Shown one piece after another: positions 1 to 6,802 of a stretch of DNA of 12,303 nt. The stretch's first letter is position 1. Every line of letters starts with the position of its first letter. A model generated the notes under the pieces. That model did no database searches and was not told where the DNA came from. It was given only the letters and a program-made list of their open reading frames with translations. This DNA is from an uncultured Verrucomicrobiota bacterium. Lineage in GTDB: Bacteria > Verrucomicrobiota > Kiritimatiellia > CAIVKH01. The stretch is taken from contig CALBHI010000267.1 of assembly GCA_937894535.1 (NCBI GenBank), positions 1 through 12,303 of the forward strand. Direction: 5' to 3'. Position numbers and translations under genes: made by a program.

Positions 1-1
1 G

Positions 2-889
2 TTCGAGGGTGATGACGCGATCGCCAAGATCCGCGATGCCGTTGGCAGCGTGCGCAAATTGACCACCTCTGGTGAGACCGTGCGCGACACCTTCGGTGAT
101 CTTATTTACGACGACAACCACCAGATCCGTTACGTGGAGCCCGCGGTGACCATCAGCCGCACGCCCGCGACGGCCAAACAGGTGCTCGCGCTGTGGACGA
201 AACACGCGTTGAGCGACGGCGGCTTGATCGAGGATGCCGATGATGTGGCCGAAGGCGCGGATGTCCAGAAGACCCTGGTCATCATCAAGCCCGACAACTT
301 CCGATTCCCGAGCGCCCGCCCCGGCAATATCATCGATCTCTTCTCCGCCTCCGGACTGCGCATCATCGGCGCCAAGGTGCACCGCATGAGTGTAGCCGAG
401 GGCGAGGAATTCTACGGCCCGGTGCAGGAGGTCCTGCGCAGCAAACTCAAGGCGCCCTCGGCTGAACGCGCCGCGGAAGCCCTGCGCGAGGAATTCGGCT
501 TTGCCCTCCCGGATGCGGTGAAAACCCAGATCGGCGAACTGGTCGGTCCCTGCTTCGGTGATGAACAATTCTACCAGATCATCGAGTTCATGACCGGCCT
601 GCGGCCGACCGCGGTCAAACCCGAGGACAAAGCCAAGCCCGGCACCTCGCGCTGCCTCGTCCTGATCTACAAGGGTCCCAAGGCGGTGGAAAAGATTCGC
701 AAGATCCTCGGCCCGACCGATCCGAGCAAGGCCGGCCCCGGTTCGGTCCGCAAGGAATACGGCAAGGACATCATGATCAACGCCGCCCACGCCTCCGACT
801 CCCCCGAAAACTGCCTGCGCGAAATGGGCATCGTGAAACCGGAAGCCGACACCATCACCCCTTACGTTGAATCATACTACAACTCCTGA
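2..889 (+). CDS. ndk: Nucleoside diphosphate kinase, tandem-domain form (5' end missing)
   Basis: NDK moves the terminal phosphate from an NTP to an NDP through a phosphohistidine, balancing nucleotide pools in the cytoplasm. The frame is open to the left edge, so the gene starts outside the window; a GTG at 50 lies inside the domain and is not the start. 295 residues are visible. Residues 1 to about 65 are the end of a first NDK-like domain (FEGDDAIAKIRDAVG, then ETVRDTFGDLI), and a complete second domain follows from about residue 88 (QKTLVIIKPDNF). The second domain keeps the catalytic motif INAAHASDS, with the histidine codon at 788-790, and GPTDPSKAGPGSVRKEYG. It also carries about 40 extra residues after FYGPVQEVLRSKL and a short insert before CLVLIYKG. 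The first domain has no matching histidine: IRYVEPAV stands where N..HGSDS is expected. It ends 17 nt before the aminotransferase start. Confidence 0.9.
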   Translation, partial: FEGDDAIAKIRDAVGSVRKLTTSGETVRDTFGDLIYDDNHQIRYVEPAVTISRTPATAKQVLALWTKHALSDGGLIEDADDVAEGADVQKTLVIIKPDNFRFPSARPGNIIDLFSASGLRIIGAKVHRMSVAEGEEFYGPVQEVLRSKLKAPSAERAAEALREEFGFALPDAVKTQIGELVGPCFGDEQFYQIIEFMTGLRPTAVKPEDKAKPGTSRCLVLIYKGPKAVEKIRKILGPTDPSKAGPGSVRKEYGKDIMINAAHASDSPENCLREMGIVKPEADTITPYVESYYNS

Positions 890-906
890 ACCCCCGCGTG
901 ACCGCC

Positions 907-2103
907 ATGTTTGAACACCTCCAAGCCGCTCCCCCCGACGCCATTCTCGGCCTGACCGAAGCCTGGAAAAAAGACCCGAACCCGCTAAAGGTCAACCTTG
1001 GCGTGGGAATTTACAAGGACGACAAGGGTCAGACCCCCGTGCTGCCTTCGGTCAAGACCGCCGAGGAACGCCTGCTCGCCACCGCCTCGACGAAGTCCTA
1101 CATGCCGATCGGCGGAGCACCGGAATACGGCAAGCTCGTGCAGGCGTTGATCCTCGGGGCCGACCATCCGGCGATCCAGGAAAACCGCATCCGCACCGCC
1201 CAGGTTCCCGGTGGTACCGGTGGCCTGCGCGTCGGCGCGGACTTCCTCCGGAAAATCCGCGGCGGGGCAACCGTCTGGGTGAGCCGGCCTACGTGGGCGA
1301 ACCACAAGGGCATCTTCGAGGCGGCTGGCTTCACCGTGAAGGAATACGCCTATTACCATGCCGCGACCCGCGGGTTGGACGAGGCGGGGCTGCTGGCCGA
1401 TCTCGAGGCCATCCCGGCCGGCGACATCGTCGTGCTGCACGTCTGCTGCCACAACCCCTCGGGCGTGGACCTCGATGCCGCGCAGTGGGAAAAAGTCGCC
1501 GCCATCGCCTCCCGCAAGGGGTGGATCCCCTTCCTCGACTTCGCCTACCAGGGCTTCGGCTCGGGCGTCGAAGAGGACCGCGAAGGCCTGCTCGCCATGG
1601 TCCGCGCCTGCCCGGAACTGCTGGTCTCCAGTTCGTTCTCCAAGAACTTCGGCCTCTACCAGGACCGCACCGGCGCACTGAGCGTCATCGCCGCGAACCG
1701 AGCCCAGGCCGACATCGCCTTCAGCCACATCGAGATCGCCATCCGCGTGAACTACTCCAATCCGCCCGCCCACGGCGGCCTGATCGTCACGGCGATCCTG
1801 TCCGACGAGGTCCTCACCAACCAGTGGCTCGAGGAACTGGGCACCATGCGCACCCGCATCGCTGAAGTGCGCCGCCAATTCGTCCAGGCGCTGAAGGACC
1901 AGGGCATCGCCACCGACTTCTCGTTCATCAACCGCCAGAAGGGCATGTTCTCGTTCAGCGGACTGAGCGATGAGCAGGTCGCCTTCCTGCGCGAGAAGAA
2001 GAGCATCTACATCGTGAAGGGCGGCCGCATCAGCGTGGCCGGCATCACCTCGCAGAACATCGACTACCTCTGCCAGTCGCTGGCCGAAGTCCTCAACGGT
2101 TGA
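907..2103 (+). CDS. aspC: Aspartate/aromatic amino acid aminotransferase (class I, AspC/TyrB type)
   Basis: PLP enzyme that exchanges the amino group between aspartate (or aromatic amino acids) and 2-oxoglutarate, linking the TCA cycle to amino acid synthesis in the cytoplasm. The 398-residue product matches the E. coli AspC/TyrB subgroup over its full length. Its landmark residues fall at the AspC positions: W130, N183 (HNPSG), D211, Y214, the Schiff-base lysine K246 in SFSKNFGLYQDRTGA, R254, and R374 in GGRISVAGI. I chose ATG 907 (MFEHLQAAPPDAILGL) over the GTG at 898 because it reproduces the usual family N-terminus; no clear ribosome-binding site supports either. The gene lies 17 nt after ndk and 32 nt before dinB, so co-transcription is likely. 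Sequence alone does not separate AspC from TyrB specificity. Confidence 0.93.
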   Translation: MFEHLQAAPPDAILGLTEAWKKDPNPLKVNLGVGIYKDDKGQTPVLPSVKTAEERLLATASTKSYMPIGGAPEYGKLVQALILGADHPAIQENRIRTAQVPGGTGGLRVGADFLRKIRGGATVWVSRPTWANHKGIFEAAGFTVKEYAYYHAATRGLDEAGLLADLEAIPAGDIVVLHVCCHNPSGVDLDAAQWEKVAAIASRKGWIPFLDFAYQGFGSGVEEDREGLLAMVRACPELLVSSSFSKNFGLYQDRTGALSVIAANRAQADIAFSHIEIAIRVNYSNPPAHGGLIVTAILSDEVLTNQWLEELGTMRTRIAEVRRQFVQALKDQGIATDFSFINRQKGMFSFSGLSDEQVAFLREKKSIYIVKGGRISVAGITSQNIDYLCQSLAEVLNG

Positions 2104-2135
2104 CCGGGCCTGCGCCCGCGCCGGGAAAGCGCACC

Positions 2136-3335
2136 ATGCCGTGTATCCTGCATCTCGACATGGACGCGTTTTTCGCGGCGGTCGAAGTGTTGGACCACCC
2201 CGAGTGGGCCGGTAAACCGCTGGTCGTCGGTTCCCCGCCCGACAAACGCGGCGTGGTCTCCACCGCCAACTACGAGGCCCGCGCCTTCGGTGTCCGCTCG
2301 GCCATGCCTTCCCGCACCGCCTACCGGCTCTGCCCGCAGGCGATCTTCGCGCCGGTGCGGATGAGCCGCTACGCCGAAATCTCGGAACAGATCATGCGGT
2401 TGCTGCACACCTTCACCCCGCTGGTTGAACAGGTGTCGGTGGACGAGGCGTTCATGGACGTGACCGGTGCGCTCCGGGCCTGGAAGTCGCCCGAGGCCAT
2501 GGCCGCCGCGATGAAAAGCCGCATCCGTTCGTCAACCGGCCTGACCGCCTCGGTCGGCATCGCCCCGAACAAGTTCCTCGCCAAGCTGGGCAGCGACCTG
2601 AAGAAGCCGGATGGTCTGACCGTGGTGCCGTTTGCACCGGAAGCTATCGTCGAATTCCTTGCGCCGCTGCCGGTCGGCCGCATCTGGGGCGTCGGCGAAG
2701 TGACCGAGGGAAAGTTGCACCAAGCCGGCTTCCGCACCATCCGCGACCTCCAGCAGGTCGGCGCCTCCGTGCTCGTGCCACTGGTCGGGCCCGCCCTCGC
2801 CGACCACATCAGCCGCCTCGCCCGCGGCCTCGACGACCGCACCGTGATCACCGAATCGGCGACCAAGAGCATCTCCGCCGAAACCACCTTCGATCACGAC
2901 ATCAGCGACCGCTCCATCGTCCGCCATGTCCTCGTCGATCTCGCTGAACAGGTCGCGCGCCGCCTGCGCCAGTCCGGCCTGGTCGCGGAAACCGTGACCA
3001 TCAAACTTCGCTTTGAGGATTTCCAGACCATGACCCGGCAGGAAACCGCGCCGCGCCCGTTCTGCTCCGACCGGCGCCTGCTCGACCATGCGCTCGCCCT
3101 GTTTGACCGCCAGAAACTCCCCCAACCGGTCCGCCTCATCGGGGTGGGGGTGGGCAACCTGTCCGACCCCGCCACCCACGATCCCCAGTTATCCCTCTTC
3201 CCTGATCCGGAGGTGGTCACCGAGGAGAAGCAGGCGCGCCTCGACAAGGCCATGGACGGCATCCGGGAAAAACTCGGCCCGCATGCCATCCAGCGCGCCG
3301 CCGGCCTCGAAAGCCATCCGAAAAAAGCGCGCTGA
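2136..3335 (+). CDS. dinB: DNA polymerase IV (Y-family, DinB)
   Basis: Error-prone Y-family polymerase for bypass of DNA lesions. The 399-residue product opens with HLDMDAFFAAVE, giving metal-binding D8 and a phenylalanine pair at 12-13 (steric gate at F13 as in E. coli DinB). It continues with the palm motif SVDEAFMDVTG (D103, E104), the little-finger domain, and a sliding-clamp-binding motif QLSLF at 351-355, followed by a 44-residue tail (DKAMDGIREKLG...IQRAAG). ATG 2136 is preferred over a TTG at 2100 that overlaps the upstream stop, because the family starts just before LHLDMD; GGGAAAG upstream is a weak ribosome-binding site. The stop is followed by only 21 nt before the convergent L,D-transpeptidase gene, and no hairpin terminator is apparent there. 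No LexA-type operator was recognised. Confidence 0.95.
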   Translation: MPCILHLDMDAFFAAVEVLDHPEWAGKPLVVGSPPDKRGVVSTANYEARAFGVRSAMPSRTAYRLCPQAIFAPVRMSRYAEISEQIMRLLHTFTPLVEQVSVDEAFMDVTGALRAWKSPEAMAAAMKSRIRSSTGLTASVGIAPNKFLAKLGSDLKKPDGLTVVPFAPEAIVEFLAPLPVGRIWGVGEVTEGKLHQAGFRTIRDLQQVGASVLVPLVGPALADHISRLARGLDDRTVITESATKSISAETTFDHDISDRSIVRHVLVDLAEQVARRLRQSGLVAETVTIKLRFEDFQTMTRQETAPRPFCSDRRLLDHALALFDRQKLPQPVRLIGVGVGNLSDPATHDPQLSLFPDPEVVTEEKQARLDKAMDGIREKLGPHAIQRAAGLESHPKKAR

Positions 3336-3356
3336 TCCGGCCGTCGCCGCGCTGCC

Positions 3357-3890
3357 TCAGCCGATCCAGCACCACGCTTCGCGTTCGCGCAGGCTGTCAT
3401 GCAACGCGACGATGTCGCGGTTCTTCATGCGGATACAGCCGTGCGAGGACGGAGCCACCCCGACCGCCTCCTCGTGGTTGGTGCCGTGCAGGTAGATCAT
3501 CCGCTGGTACGAATCGACCGGGCCACCCGCATTCAATCCGGGCCGTGCCCCGGCGAGACGCAGGATGCGGGATAGGATCCGGTCGCCGTCCCCGTCGCGC
3601 CATGCATGCGGCGGCAACACATCCCCGGTGAATTTGCGCGATACGAAGACGGAACCCGGCTCGGTGCGCTCGCCAAACCGTTCGACGATCTGGTGCAGGC
3701 CGCGCGGGGTGCGTTGCGAATCGATCTGCTCCCCGAGCCCGAACCGGCTGGTGGACACCGGGTAGCGGATGCGTTCCTGCGTTCCATCCAGCACGATCAG
3801 TTCCTGCCGGGCCACGTCCACCACCAGCAGCAAATCACCGCGCGGCAGGTTCAGTTGCGCAGGATCGATCGGGAGTGCGCACGCCGTCAT
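3357..3890 (-). CDS. L,D-transpeptidase (YkuD/ErfK family), no signal peptide
   Basis: YkuD-fold cysteine enzymes cross-link peptidoglycan stems or attach proteins to them. The 177-residue product has a YkuD domain over nearly its whole length, with the active-site block around H135 (IYLHGTNHEE) and SSHGCIRM (S149, H150, catalytic C152, R154). The N-terminus (MTACALPIDPAQLNLPRGDL) shows no signal peptide, lipobox worth trusting, or membrane segment. It cannot be extended, because the upstream gene's TGA is in the same frame two codons before this ATG. Short homologues without an obvious signal exist in other Gram-negatives as I recall, so this may be a family trait and the export route is unclear. 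The start lies 6 nt after the pcnB stop, indicating one transcript with it; the 3' end converges on dinB. Confidence 0.88.
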   Translation of the reverse strand: MTACALPIDPAQLNLPRGDLLLVVDVARQELIVLDGTQERIRYPVSTSRFGLGEQIDSQRTPRGLHQIVERFGERTEPGSVFVSRKFTGDVLPPHAWRDGDGDRILSRILRLAGARPGLNAGGPVDSYQRMIYLHGTNHEEAVGVAPSSHGCIRMKNRDIVALHDSLREREAWCWIG

Positions 3891-3896
3891 GGCGGA

Positions 3897-4442
3897 TCAG
3901 GCCTCGCCGCGGATCTGTTCATCCCAGAACTTCACTTCATCCATATGGCGGTCATCAAACCGCGAACGCATCTTGAAGTAAATGAAGGCATCGTGGAAGC
4001 AGGGGCGGTGCATGAAGCGTTTCACCCGGCTTGGTTTGATATCGATGAAGTACGGTTGCGTGGCCATCAACTGGGCGAGGTGGCGACCGATCACTTTCGG
4101 GATCAGCACCTTCGGCGCGAGCGCGAACAGGTGTTCGGTCACCGCCTGGTCGGCGGCTTGGAACACCGGCATGCCGGTGCCGGTCAATTCGGCGATCTTC
4201 GCCTCGTGGATCAGGCCGAACAGCAAGGCAAACAACAGCTCCGCGGTCACCGGGACCCGGTGCGAACGCCAGGTGTCGAGCTGGCGGCAGACCCGCTCGA
4301 TCCACTGGAGGTGGCGCTGGTCGCCCTTCGTCGCCGCATCCAGTTCGGGCAGCATGTGTTCCAGCAATCCCAGCCGCATCAACTGGTGGAGCACGTCGCG
4401 GGAGTGTCCGCAGTAGAAGAGTTTCTGGATCTCCTCGAACAT
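3897..4442 (-). CDS. pcnB: Poly(A) polymerase PcnB, C-terminal part beyond an in-frame stop
   Basis: This 181-codon frame (MFEEIQKLFYCGHSRDVLHQ onward) is the RNA-binding and C-terminal part of the polymerase whose catalytic head lies at 4452-5204. It is in the same frame as the head, with only TAG plus three sense codons between the head's last residue and this ATG. In intact PcnB proteins the head runs straight into FDEIVKLL-like sequence, matching MFEEIQKLF here. The sequence after it looks undamaged (LLEHMLPELDAATKG, LLFALLFGLIHEAKIAEL), with no further stops or frameshifts, so decay is recent, absent, or an error in the read. It could be made by re-initiation at ATG 4442 or by readthrough, or not at all. 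The stop TGA is 6 nt before the L,D-transpeptidase ATG. Confidence 0.8.
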   Translation of the reverse strand: MFEEIQKLFYCGHSRDVLHQLMRLGLLEHMLPELDAATKGDQRHLQWIERVCRQLDTWRSHRVPVTAELLFALLFGLIHEAKIAELTGTGMPVFQAADQAVTEHLFALAPKVLIPKVIGRHLAQLMATQPYFIDIKPSRVKRFMHRPCFHDAFIYFKMRSRFDDRHMDEVKFWDEQIRGEA

Positions 4443-4451
4443 CCGGGCCGG

Positions 4452-4454
4452 CTA
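4452..4454 (-). other. pcnB: In-frame amber (TAG) codon interrupting pcnB
   Basis: On the minus strand the codons read ATG GCC TAG CCG GCC CGG ATG TTC, that is M-A-stop-P-A-R-M-F. Both flanks belong to one continuous PcnB frame (762 nt from the first ATG at 5204 to the second at 4442, a multiple of three). A single-base change from TCG (Ser) or CAG (Gln) would create it. TAG also ends the GCS2 gene at 7348-7350, and a TAG lies directly before the sulfotransferase ATG, so general recoding of TAG in this genome is unlikely. Confidence 0.9.
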
Positions 4455-5204
4455 GGCCATCGCGATGTTCGGAGCGTTGCGCCGGATCGAGGCCTCGGTT
4501 TCCGCCTCGATCTGGAAGCCCAGCGTACTGGCGAACCGCGCCGCGCGGATCATCCGCACCGGATCCTCGACCATCCGCACATCCGGGTCACCGATGGTGC
4601 GGATCAACTTCGCTTCGATGTCCTTCAGCCCGCCCACGTAATCGATGATCGTGTAATCCTGGATGTTGTAGAACAGGGCGTTGACCGTAAAGTCCCGCCG
4701 CCAGGCATCCTGTTCCGGCGTGCCATAAATGTTGTCGCGCAGGATCAGGCCATCCTCCGATTTCTCGTGGAACCGGGACTTCTGTTGCGCATCCTCGAGG
4801 TTGGCCCGGAAGGTCGAAACCTCGATCACCTCACCCCGCTGGTGCACATGGGCCAACCGGAACCGCCGCCCCACCAGGCGGCAATACCCGAACAGGCGTT
4901 TCACCTGCTCCGGCCGCGCATCGGTCGCGACATCGAAATCCTTCGGATGCCGCCCGACCAGCAGGTCGCGTACTCCGCCCCCGGCAATGAACGCCGTAAA
5001 GCCCGCCTCGGTCAGGCGGTACAACACGTCGAGGGTGCTCTTGCTGATGTCCTTGCGGCTGATCGGGTGGGCTTCCCGCGGGACTATCACCGGCGCGGCG
5101 GATTCGCCGTCGTTTGTCGTCATGCCATCGTTCAGCATCGGGCCTGTTGGGTTAAACGTTTTTTCATCGCATAGGTCGGTCGGTCCGACCCTGCGAAGTA
5201 TCAT
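4452..5204 (-). CDS. pcnB: Poly(A) polymerase PcnB, N-terminal catalytic part ending at an amber codon
   Basis: PcnB adds poly(A) to RNA 3' ends and so promotes RNA decay; it belongs to the class II nucleotidyltransferases shared with CCA-adding enzymes. This 250-residue part has the nucleotidyltransferase head: AGGGVRDLLVGRHPKDFDVATDA at 74-96 with metal-binding D89 and D91, RRDFTVNALFYN at 169-180 and EDPVRMIRAARFAS at 213-226. The segment LVGRRFRLAHVH (110-121) fits the signature used to tell bacterial poly(A) polymerases from CCA-adding enzymes. The frame stops with TAG straight after PNIAMA, although the domain continues in frame beyond it; undivided, the protein would be 435 residues. 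The start is uncertain: ATG 5204 gives the longest form, while ATG 5138 or 5123 lie closer to the conserved IVPREAHPISRKDI segment. Confidence 0.85.
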   Translation of the reverse strand: MILRRVGPTDLCDEKTFNPTGPMLNDGMTTNDGESAAPVIVPREAHPISRKDISKSTLDVLYRLTEAGFTAFIAGGGVRDLLVGRHPKDFDVATDARPEQVKRLFGYCRLVGRRFRLAHVHQRGEVIEVSTFRANLEDAQQKSRFHEKSEDGLILRDNIYGTPEQDAWRRDFTVNALFYNIQDYTIIDYVGGLKDIEAKLIRTIGDPDVRMVEDPVRMIRAARFASTLGFQIEAETEASIRRNAPNIAMA

Positions 5205-5253
5205 CGCCGCCGGAAAAATTTCAACTCCACAATCCTCAAATGCCTGATTACAG

Positions 5254-5267
5254 GTACTTTTTAGTAC
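5254..5267. promoter_or_regulatory. Small palindrome in the divergent pcnB / sulfotransferase spacer
   Basis: GTACTTTTTAGTAC is a perfect 5-bp inverted repeat around four T's. It lies in the AT-richer 128-nt spacer (5205-5332) that must hold the promoters of both the minus-strand pcnB operon and the plus-strand sulfotransferase gene. TTGTTA at 5277-5282 could be a -35 for the plus strand, but no good -10 follows at the right distance. Operator or promoter function is inference only. Confidence 0.25.
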
Positions 5268-5332
5268 AAGACTTCGTTGTTACCGTGTAGGATGGCAGGT
5301 GGAATAGTGATAAACGAGCCTTCGTACGTTAG

Positions 5333-6121
5333 ATGATCGACTTCATCGTCATCGGTGCCCATCGCGCCGGAACGCAGAGTCTGTATGACTACATCATGCA
5401 GCATCCCCGGGTTGTACCTGCCGTCCGTCCCGACATCCATTTCTTCGACCTGTACTACGAGCGGGGTATGGACTGGTACATCCGGCAGTTCCCGCTGCTT
5501 TCCGGGTATTACGGGAGCAAGCGCCCGGAGGGCCACATCACCGGCGAGGCCTCGCCGTTCTACCTGCATCACCCGCTGGTCGCGGAACGGATCAAGGACA
5601 ACCTGCCCACGGTGAAAATGATTGCACTGCTGCGCAATCCCACCGACCGCGCCTATTCCCACTACCGTTACGCGGTGCGGCAAGGCGTGGAATCCCTGTC
5701 GTTCTCCATGGCCCTCAAGGTGGAGGCGAAACGCATGGAGAAGGGCAACCAATTGCTCCGTGACAACCCCCGCATTTACGCCGAGCGAAACCTGAACCAC
5801 TCGTACATCTCGCACGGGCTTTATGCCCCGCAGGTGCGCCGGTGGATGGATGTGTTCCCGCCCGAACAATTACTCTTCCTGCGCAGCGAGGACTACTTCT
5901 CGGATCCGGTGAATGCCGCGATGCGTGTGTACCGCTTCCTGGGCCTGCCCGACTACCAACCGTCACTGTTGGAACCGCCTCCGGTCAATTTCTACGAATT
6001 CCTGACCGATGCGACCCGGGCGAAGATCGACCGCGTGTTCACCCACAGCAACGCCGACACCTGCCGCCTGTTGCACTGGCCGGCTCAGTGGTACAGCGAA
6101 GCCGCCGCGCGGATGAAATAA
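5333..6121 (+). CDS. Sulfotransferase domain protein (PAPS-dependent)
   Basis: Sulfotransferases move the sulfuryl group of PAPS to a hydroxyl or amine acceptor. The 262-residue product has both cofactor signatures: the 5'-phosphosulfate loop IGAHRAGTQSLYDYI near the N-terminus (residues 7-21) and the 3'-phosphate-binding segment MIALLRNPTDRAYSHYRYAV at 96-115, with R101 and S109 in the expected places. The loop has arginine (R11) where many members have lysine. The middle (GEASPFYLHHP) and C-terminal YRFLGLPDYQP fit the heparan-sulfate/NodH-like bacterial subgroup. No signal peptide or membrane segment is seen, so it is probably cytoplasmic. ATG 5333 is fixed by an in-frame TAG immediately before it; no convincing ribosome-binding site precedes it. 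It lies 38 nt before cysH, whose product also uses PAPS. The acceptor cannot be told from the sequence. Confidence 0.87.
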   Translation: MIDFIVIGAHRAGTQSLYDYIMQHPRVVPAVRPDIHFFDLYYERGMDWYIRQFPLLSGYYGSKRPEGHITGEASPFYLHHPLVAERIKDNLPTVKMIALLRNPTDRAYSHYRYAVRQGVESLSFSMALKVEAKRMEKGNQLLRDNPRIYAERNLNHSYISHGLYAPQVRRWMDVFPPEQLLFLRSEDYFSDPVNAAMRVYRFLGLPDYQPSLLEPPPVNFYEFLTDATRAKIDRVFTHSNADTCRLLHWPAQWYSEAAARMK

Positions 6122-6159
6122 TTCCTGCAATCCCGACCGGGATGGCGTAACCTTGCCGC

Positions 6160-6792
6160 ATGATTTCCCTGCAACAAGCCAATCCCTACCTCGAGGGACT
6201 GAACGAGGTGGAGCGGATCCTCTGGGCGCGCCAGCAATGGGGCCGCACCCTGGTCCTCACCACCAGTTTCGGCACCTATTCCGCGGTGATGCTCCACCTG
6301 GTGAAGCAGCATGCGCCGGATACCCCGATCATCTCCGTCGATACCGGCCACAACGCCGAGACCCTGGCCTTCGCCGAACGCCTGATGCACCAACTCGACA
6401 TCGCCGTCGAACGCCACCGCATCCCCGCGCCCCCGGTCGGCACCGATGAACCGACGGAGACCGCCGAGGAGTACCTGCAACGTGCGAAAGTGGATATCCT
6501 CGAACAAGCTCTCCGCGCCCACGGCACCCAGGCCTGGATGTCCGGTGTGCAACGCAACGAGACCGACCACCGCCGTGAATTCCAGTTCGTGATGCAACGC
6601 GCCGACGGCCTCTACAAGTTCCACCCATTGCTCGATTGGGATTCCCGCCGCCTGTTCGCCTACTGCAAACAACACCAGCTGCCGATCAACGACGACTACT
6701 TCGACCCCGCCAAGGGCAAGGACCAGAAACAGGAATGCGGCATCCACCTCACCGGCATGGCCAACGAAAGCTTTACCTCGAGCGAACTCTAA
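6160..6792 (+). CDS. cysH: Phosphoadenosine phosphosulfate reductase (CysH family, short)
   Basis: CysH reduces PAPS (or APS) to sulfite in assimilatory sulfate reduction, drawing electrons from thioredoxin. The 210-residue protein has the PP-loop variant TTSFGTYSAVMLHLV (34-48), SVDTGHNAETLAFAE (59-73), a GVQRNETDHRREF segment (129-141), the HPLLDW motif (155-160) and the catalytic cysteine C193 in KQECGIH near the C-terminus. Only one other cysteine is present (C169), so the cysteine pairs that hold the [4Fe-4S] cluster in APS reductases are missing; this points to the cluster-free PAPS-type enzyme. It is about 30 residues shorter than E. coli CysH. The loop between the LPI region and the final ECG motif, normally some 40 residues, is cut to about 15 (NDDYFDPAKGKDQKQ). 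It probably shares a transcript with the sulfotransferase gene; no other cys genes are in view. Confidence 0.86.
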   Translation: MISLQQANPYLEGLNEVERILWARQQWGRTLVLTTSFGTYSAVMLHLVKQHAPDTPIISVDTGHNAETLAFAERLMHQLDIAVERHRIPAPPVGTDEPTETAEEYLQRAKVDILEQALRAHGTQAWMSGVQRNETDHRREFQFVMQRADGLYKFHPLLDWDSRRLFAYCKQHQLPINDDYFDPAKGKDQKQECGIHLTGMANESFTSSEL

Positions 6793-6802
6793 TCCGCGAA
6801 GA

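Noticed and set aside
985..1878. A 297-codon minus-strand frame opposite the aminotransferase, and similarly a 320-codon plus-strand frame at 9066-10028.
   Set aside because: Both are antisense to strongly conserved enzymes, with compositions typical of GC-rich shadow frames.
3336..3356. Bidirectional terminator between the convergent dinB and L,D-transpeptidase genes.
   Set aside because: The 21-nt gap has no clear inverted repeat or T-run.
4452..4454. Genome-wide reassignment of TAG to an amino acid.
   Set aside because: TAG ends the GCS2 gene at the expected C-terminus (7348-7350), and only one of the window's genes has an internal TAG.
3606..5174. A 522-codon plus-strand frame opposite pcnB and the transpeptidase gene.
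   Set aside because: His/Arg/Gln-rich shadow composition with no domain; the opposite strand carries clear PcnB and YkuD motifs.
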